Source of the DNA: Aquipluma nitroreducens
GTDB lineage: Bacteria > Bacteroidota > Bacteroidia > Bacteroidales > Prolixibacteraceae
DNA: 64,000 nucleotides
Direction: 5' to 3'
NCBI RefSeq assembly: GCF_009689585.1
Contig: NZ_AP018694.1
Span: 5,075,501 to 5,139,500 of the forward strand
This document shows, piece by piece, positions 8,874 through 17,560 of the stretch. A program made the position numbers and the translations under genes. The notes under the pieces are model-generated. The model searched no databases, was not told the DNA's origin, and worked only from the letters and a program-made list of their open reading frames with translations. Numbering within the stretch: position 1 is the first letter of the stretch; each line of letters starts with the position of its first letter.

Positions 8874-9863
8874 TTAGTTTTTATTTGATGGAGATGAAGC
8901 TGGGGTTTTCGAAATAATGTCTTTATTGTCGATCTTAAAGTAAAAGCGAGATCCTTTATTGATCGTTGAAGTGTATTGCAAATTGCTGCCCAGCAATGTA
9001 ATTAAACCTTTGCTGATCGCAAGCCCGAGACCGAATCCGCTATTTCCAACAATTTGATTTTTACCTTTAAAGAATGGCTTAAATATAAGGTCCTTACTCG
9101 ATTCATCAATGCCGCAACCCGAGTCCTCAACAAATAGCTCAATGCCTGATTCTGTTATTTCGAATCCAAAATTGATAAACCCATCATGGGTAAAAAAGAA
9201 AGCATTATTCAATAAATTTCTAAAAACCTGCTTGAATCTTAAAGGATCAGAGAATAGTTTAACTTCTGAATTGTTTTTTTCGCTTATTATACTAAACGTA
9301 ACCTGATTGCATTGGCTTATCTTGTCTGATTGCTGGAATTCAAGATATATTTCGTTGAGTAAACTATTGAGGCTAAACTCTTTTTTTGAAATGTCAAATT
9401 GATTCTCTTTTAGTCTTGAAATATCCATCACATCGTTTATCAACTTGAGCAAATCGTTCCCATTTTTGTTTATGTTTTTTGCAAAGATTTTCTTGTCATC
9501 GCTGCTAAACGAATCATCAATAATTAGTTCGCAAAATCCCAAAATTCCATTTAACGGAGTTCTGATTTCGTGCGACATATTCGACAGAAATGCAGATTTT
9601 AAAATATCAGATTCTTCAGCTTTTCGTTTGGCCTTGATCAAATTTTCTTCGACCTGATTTTTTTTGATTATTTCTTTTCGAACTAAAAAGAACAGTAATG
9701 TTGCGGTTATACTAACAAAAAACCAACCTTTGTATGTTTGTAAAATAGTTACAGAATTTCTAGTTCCAGCTATTGAAAGTATAAACTGATCGGAAAAAAG
9801 AATCCACAGAAATCCAATGATAAAGTAAATTAAAGCTATTTTTAAAGCTATCTTATTTTTCAT
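8874..9863 (-). CDS. Membrane sensor histidine kinase
   Basis: 329-residue orphan sensor kinase. Two transmembrane segments near the N-terminus (about residues 8-32 and 46-62) enclose only a short extracytoplasmic loop, so there is no recognisable periplasmic sensor domain. A coiled linker leads to the HisKA dimerisation domain with phospho-accepting His98 in SHEIRTPLNG, then the HATPase domain with N box (RNLLNNAFFF), G1 (EDSGCGI) and G2 (GFGLGLAISKG). The protein stops soon after the ATP-binding domain: there is no receiver domain, and no response-regulator gene is adjacent. Partner and signal are unknown. It is transcribed divergently from the aminotransferase gene. Confidence 0.92.
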   Translation of the reverse strand: MKNKIALKIALIYFIIGFLWILFSDQFILSIAGTRNSVTILQTYKGWFFVSITATLLFFLVRKEIIKKNQVEENLIKAKRKAEESDILKSAFLSNMSHEIRTPLNGILGFCELIIDDSFSSDDKKIFAKNINKNGNDLLKLINDVMDISRLKENQFDISKKEFSLNSLLNEIYLEFQQSDKISQCNQVTFSIISEKNNSEVKLFSDPLRFKQVFRNLLNNAFFFTHDGFINFGFEITESGIELFVEDSGCGIDESSKDLIFKPFFKGKNQIVGNSGFGLGLAISKGLITLLGSNLQYTSTINKGSRFYFKIDNKDIISKTPASSPSNKN

Positions 9864-10001
9864 TTACTTTTTTGATTTTAACACCCCAATGAAATAAATG
9901 TTCATAAATGATTGAAAAGATGATAATTGACTCAATAAGTAATGCTTTAAAAGGACGTTTTATTTCACACATCGATTGTTGCGTAATTTAAAATCTAATA
10001 T

Positions 10002-10823
10002 ATGAATTTGATTTTGTCCAATGAAGGTCTGATACACGAAACTTCTTATTCAGATATTTCTTTTTATTCTGATCAGACGGTCTACGAAGTTATTCGGGTA
10101 ATTGATGGAGTTGCTCTTTTTGTTGAAGATCATTTTTTACGGCTCGAAATTTCGATGCAGATCCAGGGCTTATTAATCCAAATGTCCTATTCCGATTTTA
10201 AGCAAAATATAGCCGAACTTGTCAGGCTAAATCAGATAATGGAAGGAAATGTGAAATTTGTCTATTCTGTTGCCAAAGGAAATGCGCATTGGGCTTTTCG
10301 TTTTATTCCGCACAATTATCCCATTCCGGAGAATTACCAATTCGGTGTAACAACTGATTTCCTTTTTGCTGAACGTCAGAATCCAAATGCAAAGGTTATT
10401 CAGGTTGGGATAAGAAATCTGGCAGATCAAATGATTGCAGACCGGAAATTGTATGAAGTTCTGCTCGTCGATCGGGATGGGATGATTACAGAAGGAAGCC
10501 GTTCGAACGTATTTTTTGTAAAATCGGATGTGTTTTATACAGCTCCTGACTCCATGATTTTAGTGGGGATTACCCGAAAAAAAGTATTTGATTGCCTGAA
10601 AGAGTTAGGTTATACAATTGTTGAAGAGGCTGTCTCTGCAAAAGAAGTTGACGATTTCGATGCTGTTTTTCTAACCGGAACATCTCCGAAGATATTACCA
10701 GTTATATCAATTGGCAAACGATTGTTTAATGTTCAAAACCCCGCAATGGTGCGGCTAATGGATGTTTATAACCAAATGATTCGGGAATACATCCGGAAAG
10801 AATTGACTGGCAGTAAAAGCTAA
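10002..10823 (+). CDS. Class IV PLP-dependent aminotransferase / aminodeoxychorismate lyase-like
   Basis: 273-residue fold-type IV PLP enzyme, the family of branched-chain aminotransferase, D-amino acid aminotransferase and 4-amino-4-deoxychorismate lyase (PabC). Visible landmarks are the VYEVIRVIDG opening, LRLEIS, the phosphate-binding region ITEGSRSNVFFVK and the later GITRKKV and LTGTSPKILPV motifs. Aligned by distance from the TEG motif, the catalytic Lys is most likely K131 in NAKVIQVG; the IRNLA segment that could be mistaken for the Lys motif lies seven residues on. In Bacteroidota such proteins are often annotated as aminotransferase class IV with unsettled substrate. It stands alone. 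Confidence 0.88.
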   Translation: MNLILSNEGLIHETSYSDISFYSDQTVYEVIRVIDGVALFVEDHFLRLEISMQIQGLLIQMSYSDFKQNIAELVRLNQIMEGNVKFVYSVAKGNAHWAFRFIPHNYPIPENYQFGVTTDFLFAERQNPNAKVIQVGIRNLADQMIADRKLYEVLLVDRDGMITEGSRSNVFFVKSDVFYTAPDSMILVGITRKKVFDCLKELGYTIVEEAVSAKEVDDFDAVFLTGTSPKILPVISIGKRLFNVQNPAMVRLMDVYNQMIREYIRKELTGSKS

Positions 10824-11169
10824 TTGTATTATTACTTTTTGACTGAATCTTAAGGATCAATTCATATTCTTGTGTGAAGGAAAAAGATGATCAAGTTGTA
10901 TTCAAACGTTTCAGTCCTCTAGCCGGACTGGCTCTTCCTTTTCCAATCGATGAAAAGGAAGCAATCCCGAGACTTCGGGATGTCAAAACGAACCCTCCGC
11001 CGGGCGTTTTGATGGCCTGCCCACTCGCATCGATTGAGGCAAAACTAAGCCCAAAGGATACCAATTAAATTGGACATTTGATTTAAAAATCATTGCAATG
11101 CATTGTCTTTGTTCCGCCTAAGGAGAAAAAGTAACAGCCTGTCCGGCTGGAGGACGAGGTAAATGAGTT
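10824..11169. other. Intergenic region with two hairpins, cut by the IS66 insertion
   Basis: No convincing gene. It holds two adjacent stem-loops: ATCCCGA/TCGGGAT (10964-10981) and CAAAACG/CGTTTTG (10984-11011). A 64-codon open frame (10874-11068) has no recognisable domain and is crossed by both hairpins. The IS66 element is inserted at its right end; the sequence resumes after 13820. Confidence 0.5.
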
Positions 11170-11247
11170 GTAAGCATTCGCTGAAGTGCGTCAACTAATT
11201 TTGCATGTCAGTCTATAAGTTTGCTTTTTACTTCAAAGACAAACGAC

Positions 11248-11613
11248 ATGTATAATGAGAAAAAATTCCGGGCCATCTATGACGAGTTTCTGGCATCGGG
11301 CCTGACCATTCGGGATTATTGCGCCAATCAACAAATGAATGAGGCTAAGTTCTATTATTGGCAACACAAGCTAAAAGGACTATTGCCACCTAAAAGTGGA
11401 TTTATCCCGGTGGTTTTTGAGAATGGTGGGCAAGCCCAGTCGTCGCGGGTTCCAGCCCCGGTGCAGGTACAATCGACAACCTTTTCAACATCGGGAGCCA
11501 GACCCCAAACCATCTCCTGTGAGATTAGCTATCCGAATGGGGTGTGTTTAAAGCTGAACGGTTTGCCCGACCCACAGATATTACGGTCGCTGTTGGTTTT
11601 AACGCGCCGGTAG
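11248..11613 (+). CDS. tnpA: IS66 accessory protein TnpA
   Basis: About 121 residues from the ATG at 11248 (MYNEKKFRAIYDEFLASG); a TTG at 11221 would add nine residues without similarity to the family. The N-terminal half is a helix-turn-helix of the IS66 OrfA type (TIRDYCANQQMNEAKFYYWQHK), followed by a low-complexity linker and a C-terminal segment (YPNGVCLKLNGLPDPQILRSLL) typical of the family. The stop is separated by one base from the start of tnpB, implying translational coupling. Its precise role in transposition is not established. Confidence 0.9.
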   Translation: MYNEKKFRAIYDEFLASGLTIRDYCANQQMNEAKFYYWQHKLKGLLPPKSGFIPVVFENGGQAQSSRVPAPVQVQSTTFSTSGARPQTISCEISYPNGVCLKLNGLPDPQILRSLLVLTRR

Positions 11614-11614
11614 G

Positions 11615-11974
11615 ATGTTCAGCCTCACTTCGTCAATGCGGTATTACCTGTATTCGTACCCAACGGATATGCGCCGGAGTTTTTACACCCTGAGCGGAAT
11701 GGTGACCAACCAGATGGGGCGCAACGTGCAGGACGGGGATGTTTATATCTTTATCAACCGCCCGTGTACCAGCATGAAAATCCTGCACTTGGAATGCGGT
11801 GGTTTGGTGATCTATCACATGAAACTGGAATCGGGCAGTTTTAAACTACCGGTTTTTGATGAAAGTACCAATACGTTTCAAGCCAGCTGGCAGGAGTTGA
11901 TGCTGATGGTACAGGGTACCTCACCGGATGGAAAAATGAATAAAAAAAGATGGGAAAAACCTTCGAAACAGTAG
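11615..11974 (+). CDS. tnpB: IS66 accessory protein TnpB
   Basis: 119-residue IS66 Orf2 protein. The conserved family pattern is visible: YLYSYPTDMRRSFYTLSGMV at the start, then VYIFINRPCTSMKILHLECGGLVIYHMKLESGSFKLP, matching the usual KLLWWDxxGFxLYYKRLExGRF region. The ATG at 11615 lies one base after the tnpA stop. It is required with TnpA for efficient IS66 transposition in studied members; its biochemical activity is unknown and it is unrelated to the RNA-guided TnpB nucleases. Confidence 0.93.
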   Translation: MFSLTSSMRYYLYSYPTDMRRSFYTLSGMVTNQMGRNVQDGDVYIFINRPCTSMKILHLECGGLVIYHMKLESGSFKLPVFDESTNTFQASWQELMLMVQGTSPDGKMNKKRWEKPSKQ

Positions 11975-12045
11975 ATTTTACTTGGTTTTTAACTTGTCTA
12001 TACGGTTGATATTTAGTATCTTCAAGCCATCAAAAGCAAGTAAAA

Positions 12046-13728
12046 ATGACAGTTGAAGAAGAGGGTTTTTTACAGCAAATTCTGGAAGAACGTGACCGGC
12101 TTTTTAGGGAAACTTCCAGGCTTAAAAGTCAACTTTCCAACTTTGAAAACTTCGATTCAGAAAGATCCACTTACCAAAAACAAATTGTCGGAAAAGACCA
12201 GCTGATTACCGAAAAAGATCGGGCAATCAGCCAACTGGATGAAACAATTAACAAGCTGAAACAACAGATAGAGATGCTCCAGCGAAGGATCTGGGGCAAA
12301 TCCAGTGAACGGTATATCAATGAGGATCCCCTGCAACGAAAGCTCGATTTTGAGGGACTTGACCTGCTTCCGGAAGAAAAGGAACTTGCAACCAGTGCCA
12401 AAGAGGAGATCGAAAAGTACAAGACCATCCGTGTTATAGAGGTAAAGGAGAAAAACCATCCGGTACGCAAACCGCTGCCCGAAAGTCTACCGAGAGAAGA
12501 AACCCACATTTATCCACAGCACATTGAACTCGAGAATTGGATAGAACTGGCTCCGGAAATTACAGAAGTTCTGGAACGCGAATCTGCCAGATGGTATGTG
12601 CGCCGGATCATCCGCCACAAATATGCGTTGAAAGATAAAAGCCAGGATGTGGAAAAGCAAATCATTACAGCTCCCATGCCCGTACTTCCCATAGCAAAAA
12701 GCTATGCCGGGGCAAGTGTTTTGGCTGATATTATCATCGACAAATATGTGAACCATCTTCCTTTCTATCGTCAGATCCAGATGTTCAAACAACAGGGTAT
12801 ATCCATTGCACCTGCAACCATTAACGGCTGGTTTCAGGATGTAGCCGACCTGATCAGGCCTACTTATTACCGGTTAAAGGAGCTGGTGCTGGCTTCGGAT
12901 TATATACAGAGCGATGAAACAACGATCCCGATTATAAATAACGAAAAGCACACCACGATAAAAGGATACATCTGGATGATCCGTGCGGTTATGGACAACC
13001 TGGTCTTTTTTCATTACGACCACGGTTCCCGGGCACAAAAGGTCGCACTGCAATTGTTTAAGGATTTTCAAGGCGTAATCCAGACCGATGGTTATGCCGT
13101 TTACGATATTTACGAAAACAAAAAGGGCGTTCTGCCCATTGGGTGCTGGGCTCATGCCCGGCGTAAATTTGAAGAGGCTTTGGCAGAGGACAAAGTCAGG
13201 GCTTCTTATGCGCTGGAGCAAATAGGACTGCTCTATCAGGTGGAGAGGCAAGCCGATCAGCAGCAACTCTCTTATGACGAGCGCGCCGATCTTCGTTCCC
13301 GCTTGGCTTATCCTATTATGGTAGCCTTCGAAAAATGGCTGCTAAATGAATACCCCAAAGTTTTGCCCAAAGGGCGTATCGGAAAGGCTATCCGCTACAC
13401 CTATAACATTTACCACAAGTTGACCCGATACCATTTGGATGGTCGGTTGAAAATTGACAACAATCTCGGAGAAAATGCTATCCGTCCAATTGCCCTAGGC
13501 CGGAAGAATTGGTTGTTCTGTGGAAACCACGATGCAGCCGAAAATGCAGCAATCATGTATTCCATGCTGGGCTGTTGCAAGGCAAGCGAAGTAAACTTCC
13601 GCGAGTGGCTGGTATACTTTCTGAATAACATCCACAATTACGATAACGATTACAGCAAGGATCTGGCCGAATTACTTCCACACAACTTCAAACTTCAAAA
13701 CCAGATTTGTAACAGTTCCATCTCCTAA
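12046..13728 (+). CDS. tnpC: IS66 transposase TnpC (DDE)
   Basis: 560-residue IS66 transposase. Order of parts: an N-terminal leucine-zipper-like coiled coil (about residues 1-90, VEEEGFLQQILEERDRL onwards), a basic RRIWGKSSERY motif, a zinc-finger-like/HTH region, then the DDE core with Asp in YIQSDETTIPI, Asp in QTDGYAVYD and the Glu in DNNLGENAIRPIALGRKNW, and the C-terminal IS66 domain (FCGNHDAAENAAIMYSMLGCCKASEVN). Length and motifs are complete, so it is probably active. It follows tnpB by 71 bases. Confidence 0.95.
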   Translation: MTVEEEGFLQQILEERDRLFRETSRLKSQLSNFENFDSERSTYQKQIVGKDQLITEKDRAISQLDETINKLKQQIEMLQRRIWGKSSERYINEDPLQRKLDFEGLDLLPEEKELATSAKEEIEKYKTIRVIEVKEKNHPVRKPLPESLPREETHIYPQHIELENWIELAPEITEVLERESARWYVRRIIRHKYALKDKSQDVEKQIITAPMPVLPIAKSYAGASVLADIIIDKYVNHLPFYRQIQMFKQQGISIAPATINGWFQDVADLIRPTYYRLKELVLASDYIQSDETTIPIINNEKHTTIKGYIWMIRAVMDNLVFFHYDHGSRAQKVALQLFKDFQGVIQTDGYAVYDIYENKKGVLPIGCWAHARRKFEEALAEDKVRASYALEQIGLLYQVERQADQQQLSYDERADLRSRLAYPIMVAFEKWLLNEYPKVLPKGRIGKAIRYTYNIYHKLTRYHLDGRLKIDNNLGENAIRPIALGRKNWLFCGNHDAAENAAIMYSMLGCCKASEVNFREWLVYFLNNIHNYDNDYSKDLAELLPHNFKLQNQICNSSIS

Positions 13729-13897
13729 GCCTCTCAAAGTTCTCCGAACATTTTAGAGAACCTCTGAAAGTGGGTTGCTGGTTTTCTAAGAAAATATAAC
13801 GGAGTTTACCGAATGCTTACAATGAGTTTGGGTTTTCTTATTGTAGGACTTAAATCAGAATTCAAAATTCCCCAGAACAATATCATGTGATCCAATC

Positions 13898-14404
13898 TTA
13901 ATTTCCATTTTCTTTCATCCAATCTGTCATTCCTGGCCGAAGTACAAACCTGCGGTGCTTGTTATCAGTTCGTATTTCCAGATTTTCTTCCTCCGTAAAT
14001 GGTGTTCTAAAGTAAACATTGTAGGCCGCGGGGTAGGGAACAAGTAATTTTTGATGAGCGCCAGCCGGAAGCACAATTCCCATAATGTCGCAGTACCCGC
14101 TTTCTTTCCAAACAATGTCGGTGACCATGTTGACAAACAGCGAATCGGTCGATTCATTGATGATCGTAATTCTTTTAAACGAACGCTTGGTTTGCGAAAT
14201 TTCGAAATCCGTATTTAATGCTCCCGAAATAAACAGATTGGCCATATTTGCAAATACGTCGACAACATTGACACCCGACCGGTTTGCCCTCATGTCGTGC
14301 TGACGATCAATGCTTTTTGAGTCGGTGAGGTATCGGGTACTGGTGCAGCCACCAAAAACAATGATGGCTGCCAGTGCCAGAGATATTAATTTCAGACGAT
14401 TCAT
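13898..14404 (-). CDS. Small lipoprotein of unknown function
   Basis: 168 residues from the ATG at 14404 (a TTG one codon earlier is the alternative). A lipoprotein signal is clear: MNRLKLISLALAAIIVF then lipobox GGC. The mature part has no motif I recognise; it contains a beta-rich stretch (KRITIINESTDSLFVNMVTDIVW and later HQKLLVPYPAAYNVYFR) that could be a small beta-sandwich. The ATG shares one base with the TGA stop of the upstream NIPSNAP gene, so the two are translationally coupled and probably act in the same process. Confidence 0.7.
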   Translation of the reverse strand: MNRLKLISLALAAIIVFGGCTSTRYLTDSKSIDRQHDMRANRSGVNVVDVFANMANLFISGALNTDFEISQTKRSFKRITIINESTDSLFVNMVTDIVWKESGYCDIMGIVLPAGAHQKLLVPYPAAYNVYFRTPFTEEENLEIRTDNKHRRFVLRPGMTDWMKENGN

Positions 14405-15180
14405 CAAATTTGTGAATAATCTGTTGGTGTCAGAAATTTACGGTGAACTTTACTTACCGTATCAGCATAAATTGGTTTTGCCGACATGGCTTTCCATTCC
14501 GGGCTATCTACAAAATTCTTCCAGTTTGCTTCCCGTTGATCCATATCTTTAAACCACAACATATACATTAACGCGGGCATAAATTTCCCTGCCAATATTT
14601 TACTGAAAAATACCGGATGAAGTTCAACCTTATCAAATAATGGTAGTTCCTCGTTATTAAACATGGCGATTTTTCGACGGGCAGCATCTTCATTGTAACT
14701 TTCATAAGTACGAAGCTCAAACAATCCTCTGCTCTTGTCCGGAGTGCGATGTTTGGGTATTGCGTCAAAAGCTTCTGTCAAGAAAGTTTCGTACCGTTCA
14801 AACACTGGCTTGGCTGCTGGTAATTCAAAATAGGTTTTGGCTGCTGCCAAATATTCACTGTTTGTTGTTAGTTCTTTCTGAAGTTTAAAATAAACATCGG
14901 TAGATGGATATACAAACAAGATGTAAACCTTCGGCGGTTCTTCTTTATCGAGTTCTTCGAAAGCCCCGAGTTTAACCCCAAATTTGGCAAACAGCGGCAT
15001 TAAAGCTTCGGTGAAGTACGATTTCAGGATATTTTTTGATCCTCCTCCAGTGAGCTGGTAGATTCGGAATTCATAGAATTCTTTGTCCGAAACAGGAAGG
15101 TTTGTAGCGGAGGCAATTCCTCCGGTAGCTGCTACTGCGGCAACCGCAGCCGAGCTTTTCAGAAAATTTCTTCGTTGCAT
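14404..15180 (-). CDS. NIPSNAP-family protein with twin-arginine-type signal
   Basis: 258 residues. The N-terminus MQRRNFLKSSAAVAAVAATG is a Tat-type signal (RRNFLK). The mature protein has two ferredoxin-like alpha/beta repeats of the NIPSNAP superfamily: EFYEFRIYQLTGGGSKNILKSYF in the first half and GLFELRTYESYNEDAARRKIAMF in the second, the latter being the family signature (FELRTY). Members are exported in many Bacteroidota and planctomycetes; no catalytic role is established. It forms a two-gene unit with the overlapping lipoprotein gene. Confidence 0.9.
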   Translation of the reverse strand: MQRRNFLKSSAAVAAVAATGGIASATNLPVSDKEFYEFRIYQLTGGGSKNILKSYFTEALMPLFAKFGVKLGAFEELDKEEPPKVYILFVYPSTDVYFKLQKELTTNSEYLAAAKTYFELPAAKPVFERYETFLTEAFDAIPKHRTPDKSRGLFELRTYESYNEDAARRKIAMFNNEELPLFDKVELHPVFFSKILAGKFMPALMYMLWFKDMDQREANWKNFVDSPEWKAMSAKPIYADTVSKVHRKFLTPTDYSQI

Positions 15181-15255
15181 GGTTTGTTGGTTTTAAGTTT
15201 GCATAAAAATAAACATTTTAACAAAAGAAAAGCGATTGCTGATCATTTACTTTTG

Positions 15256-15350
15256 CCCCCTATGCCCGAACGATTGCATCGTGTGGTATTTTTTCAATTA
15301 TTCTTTTATTCTTTTCCTCACCACGCGATATAATCGTGCGGTAGCACGGG
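15256..15350 (-). repeat. Dispersed ~95-bp hairpin repeat, copy 1
   Basis: First of four copies (others at 16198-16314, 17216-17311, 22775-22868). The core TCAATTATTCTTTTATTC and the following CCTCACCACGCGATATAATC are the same in all copies. Each unit contains two inverted copies of a ~23-bp imperfect palindrome separated by an AT-rich linker, and its two ends pair with each other, so it can fold into one long hairpin. This copy is directly 3' of the short-chain dehydrogenase gene and is followed by GTTATAAATG, resembling an attC core. Confidence 0.85.
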
Positions 15351-15364
15351 GTTATAAATGATTT

Positions 15365-16120
15365 TTAGAGCTTTGCTCCACCCGATGCTTCAATACGCTG
15401 TGCATTTACCCATTTTGCTTCTTCAGAGCACAGAAAAGCCACAACACCACCAATGTCTTCCGGTTCACCTACACGACCAAGTGCAGTAGTACTTGCCGTT
15501 AATTTTCTTCTTTCTTCATTGTCTTTAGTTGCACCATCGGCAAAGTCAGTTGCAGTGGCACCAGGAGCTACTACATTGGCTGTAATTCTTCTTTTTCCTA
15601 ATTCGTTGGCGAGATATTTCGTATAAGTTTCAATGGCACTTTTTATACTTGCATATACCGAAACATTTGGAACACAAACCCTCGTTAAGCTAGATGAAAC
15701 ATTAACGATACTACCTCCATCATTTAAAAGAGGCAACATCTTTTGTGTAAGAAAATAAACTCCTTTAAAGTTCACATTCATTACAGCGTCAAAGGTTTCT
15801 TCGGTAGTATCTGCAACACCTCCATACAATCCTATACCTGCATTGTTTATTAAAAAATCAAGATTAGATTTTTGGTATTCATCATTTAAGTATTGAGATA
15901 ACGTATTGATGAAAGCATCAAATCCTCTAATATTGCCAGTGTCAAGCTGAAAGGCTTTTGCTTTTTGGTTTAGATTCTTTACCTCGTAAATAACTTGTGC
16001 CGCAGCTGTTTCATTACCTTTGTATGTAAAAACGATGTCTATACCTTTTTGGGCTAAGCTCAAGACAATAGCTCTTCCAATTCCACGGCTTCCGCCTGTT
16101 ACTAATGCGATTTTTGTCAT
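15365..16120 (-). CDS. Short-chain dehydrogenase/reductase (SDR)
   Basis: 251-residue classical SDR oxidoreductase using NAD(P)H. Motifs in order: cofactor-binding TGGSRGIGRA (residues 8-17), NNAGIG, catalytic Ser in SIVNVSSSLTRV, the YASIK catalytic Tyr/Lys pair, and ANVVAPGATATDF after it. It most resembles 3-oxoacyl-ACP reductase-type SDRs but stands outside any fatty acid gene cluster, so substrate is unknown. It sits as a single gene between a composite attC-like palindrome at its 5' side and a hairpin repeat at its 3' end, as expected of a gene cassette. Confidence 0.92.
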   Translation of the reverse strand: MTKIALVTGGSRGIGRAIVLSLAQKGIDIVFTYKGNETAAAQVIYEVKNLNQKAKAFQLDTGNIRGFDAFINTLSQYLNDEYQKSNLDFLINNAGIGLYGGVADTTEETFDAVMNVNFKGVYFLTQKMLPLLNDGGSIVNVSSSLTRVCVPNVSVYASIKSAIETYTKYLANELGKRRITANVVAPGATATDFADGATKDNEERRKLTASTTALGRVGEPEDIGGVVAFLCSEEAKWVNAQRIEASGGAKL

Positions 16121-16168
16121 TTCTCTTTTTTAGCTTTTAAATTTTTAAGTGTATTGCTGTAAAATGGT

Positions 16169-16332
16169 ATATAACGTAGGAAGCTACACGCAGGTGCCCT
16201 TATGCTGCCGCACGATTGCATCGTGTAGCATTTTTTCAATTATTCTTTTATTCTTTTCCTCACCACGCGATATAATCGCGCGGGAGCACGGGATATAATC
16301 GCGCGGTAGCACGGGTTAGCTGAAGTTGGCGG
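16169..16332 (-). repeat. attC-like palindrome containing hairpin repeat copy 2
   Basis: On the minus strand it starts with CCGCCAAC and ends with GTTATAT, the positions of R'' and R' core sites in integron attC sites. Inner complementary boxes AGCTA/TAGCT follow. The end 16171-16197 is identical over 27 bases to 20640-20666 in the lgt site, and the AACTTCAGCTA start is shared as well. The middle is a copy of the dispersed hairpin repeat (16198-16314), whose last 23 bases are tandemly duplicated with one mismatch (16269-16291, 16292-16314). It directly follows the methyltransferase stop. Confidence 0.7.
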
Positions 16333-16338
16333 TAGTTT

Positions 16339-17178
16339 TTATGTTCTCGCAACTAAGAAAAATTCTCCATTCGCAGGAACAAGATTGTCGGCTCGGTTTT
16401 TAAAATATCTGTCTGTCATATTTTTTGTTGAAACGGTTTGTATTTCATTTAGGCCAATGCTTTCTGCAAGTTTTGCAATTTCCTCAAAAGTAAAAAAACT
16501 TACAAAAGGTGTTCCCGAAGCCGCTGCACCTTTGATTGACATTTCCATTAAATTTTTGTCTTCTCCGTCAAGTTGTTCTATCGGCAAATAAAATGAGATT
16601 GCAATAGTTGAACCCGATGCAAGGGAAGTTAATTTTTTCAGCGTGTCGGTAATTACTTCTTTCGTAAGATAAAGTGTTACGCCTGTGCAGGAAACAAATG
16701 TCGTTTGTTTGATGTCAAAGCCGTTATTGGTCAGTTCGTCTAACCACGATGAAGTTTCAAAGCTAACGGGAACGAAGTGTAGATTGTTTGGAATTTTGTA
16801 ACCGTTTTCAATCAATTTTTCTTCTTTCCAAGTCAACGTGTCGGGCTGGTCTATTTCGTAAATGTCAATCTGCGAACTGATAGCTGTGTTTCGTTGAGCA
16901 AAACTGTCAAGTCCTGCACCAAGCAAAACATATTGTTTTACGCCTTTTGCAATTTGTTCTTTTGCTATATCTTCAATAAAACGTGCACGGGCTATAATAG
17001 AAGCACGAAGCGACTTGGTAAATTTCATATCGGGTCGTTCTTGCCAACCTTGTTCGGGCTTGATTAAATCAAAGCCAATTTTGTCCTCAATAATGTAAGG
17101 TTTGTCGTCTGTCAAAACGTGTAAAGCTCTCCATAGAGCTGTCCGCAATGCTGTATTGTCTGGTTGTTTCTTTGTCAT
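16339..17178 (-). CDS. Class I SAM-dependent methyltransferase (leucine carboxyl methyltransferase-like family)
   Basis: 279-residue S-adenosylmethionine-dependent methyltransferase of the LCMT/TIGR00027-type family. Start chosen at the ATG at 17178 (MTKKQPDNTALRTALWRAL); the frame is open a further 53 codons upstream, but that part is translated hairpin repeat. Motifs: TALWRALHVL near the N-terminus, SAM-binding QYVLLGAGLDSFAQR, acidic IDIYEIDQPDTL and TFVSCTGVTLYL. Known relatives include enzymes of polyketide-like O-methylation in mycobacteria; the substrate here is unknown. It lies as a lone gene with an attC-like palindrome seven bases after its stop. Confidence 0.88.
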   Translation of the reverse strand: MTKKQPDNTALRTALWRALHVLTDDKPYIIEDKIGFDLIKPEQGWQERPDMKFTKSLRASIIARARFIEDIAKEQIAKGVKQYVLLGAGLDSFAQRNTAISSQIDIYEIDQPDTLTWKEEKLIENGYKIPNNLHFVPVSFETSSWLDELTNNGFDIKQTTFVSCTGVTLYLTKEVITDTLKKLTSLASGSTIAISFYLPIEQLDGEDKNLMEMSIKGAAASGTPFVSFFTFEEIAKLAESIGLNEIQTVSTKNMTDRYFKNRADNLVPANGEFFLVART

Positions 17179-17215
17179 ACTATTTTGTTTTATGAGCAGT
17201 GTCTGTAAAATTACC

Positions 17216-17311
17216 CCCTTATGCTGCCGCACGATTGCATCGTGTGGCATTTTTTCAATTATTCTTTTATTCTTTTCCTCACCACGCGATATAATCGCGC
17301 GGGAGCACGGG
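17216..17311 (-). repeat. Dispersed ~95-bp hairpin repeat, copy 3
   Basis: Lies just upstream of the methyltransferase start and at the presumed 3' end of the IS21-split LRR gene. On the minus strand it is an open frame, giving the sequence ISRGEEKNKRIIEKMPHDA and fusing artificially with the methyltransferase frame. Confidence 0.85.
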
Positions 17312-17560
17312 TCGGTTTGCTCTATTATTTTTAACAACCAGAAAATATCATCAAAATTTTTCCGTGTTTTAATATCTTCTGGAAAAAACGGTGAAATTGA
17401 CCACCTGATTCCAGTTTAAATTGACCACCATTTCCGGGGCAAACTGACCACCAGATTCCGGAGCAAATTGACCACTGTTTCCGGAGCAAACTGACCACCT
17501 AAAATCAGCTACTTTTTTTCATGTCGTTACCCATACTTTCGTTCAAAAAAAGAGCGGATT

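Larger units (their letters stand above)
11162..13828 (+). mobile_element. Complete IS66-family insertion sequence with 8-bp target duplication
   Basis: The element proper is 11170-13820 (2651 bp). Both ends start with GTAAGCATTCG read inwards, the GTAA start typical of IS66, and similarity continues imperfectly for about 22 bases. It is flanked by an exact 8-bp duplication AATGAGTT (11162-11169 and 13821-13828), the length expected for IS66. The three genes tnpA, tnpB and tnpC are all intact and in the usual order. It lies in intergenic DNA between the aminotransferase and the lipoprotein gene. Confidence 0.96.

Noticed and set aside
10380-10440. Loss of the catalytic Lys in the class IV aminotransferase
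   Set aside because: IRNLA at first looks like a Lys-to-Arg change, but spacing to the TEG motif places K131 (NAKVIQ) at the catalytic position.
10874-11068. 64-codon ORF between the aminotransferase and IS66
   Set aside because: Two hairpins cross it, composition is Pro-rich without a domain and no start signal stands out; treated as intergenic.
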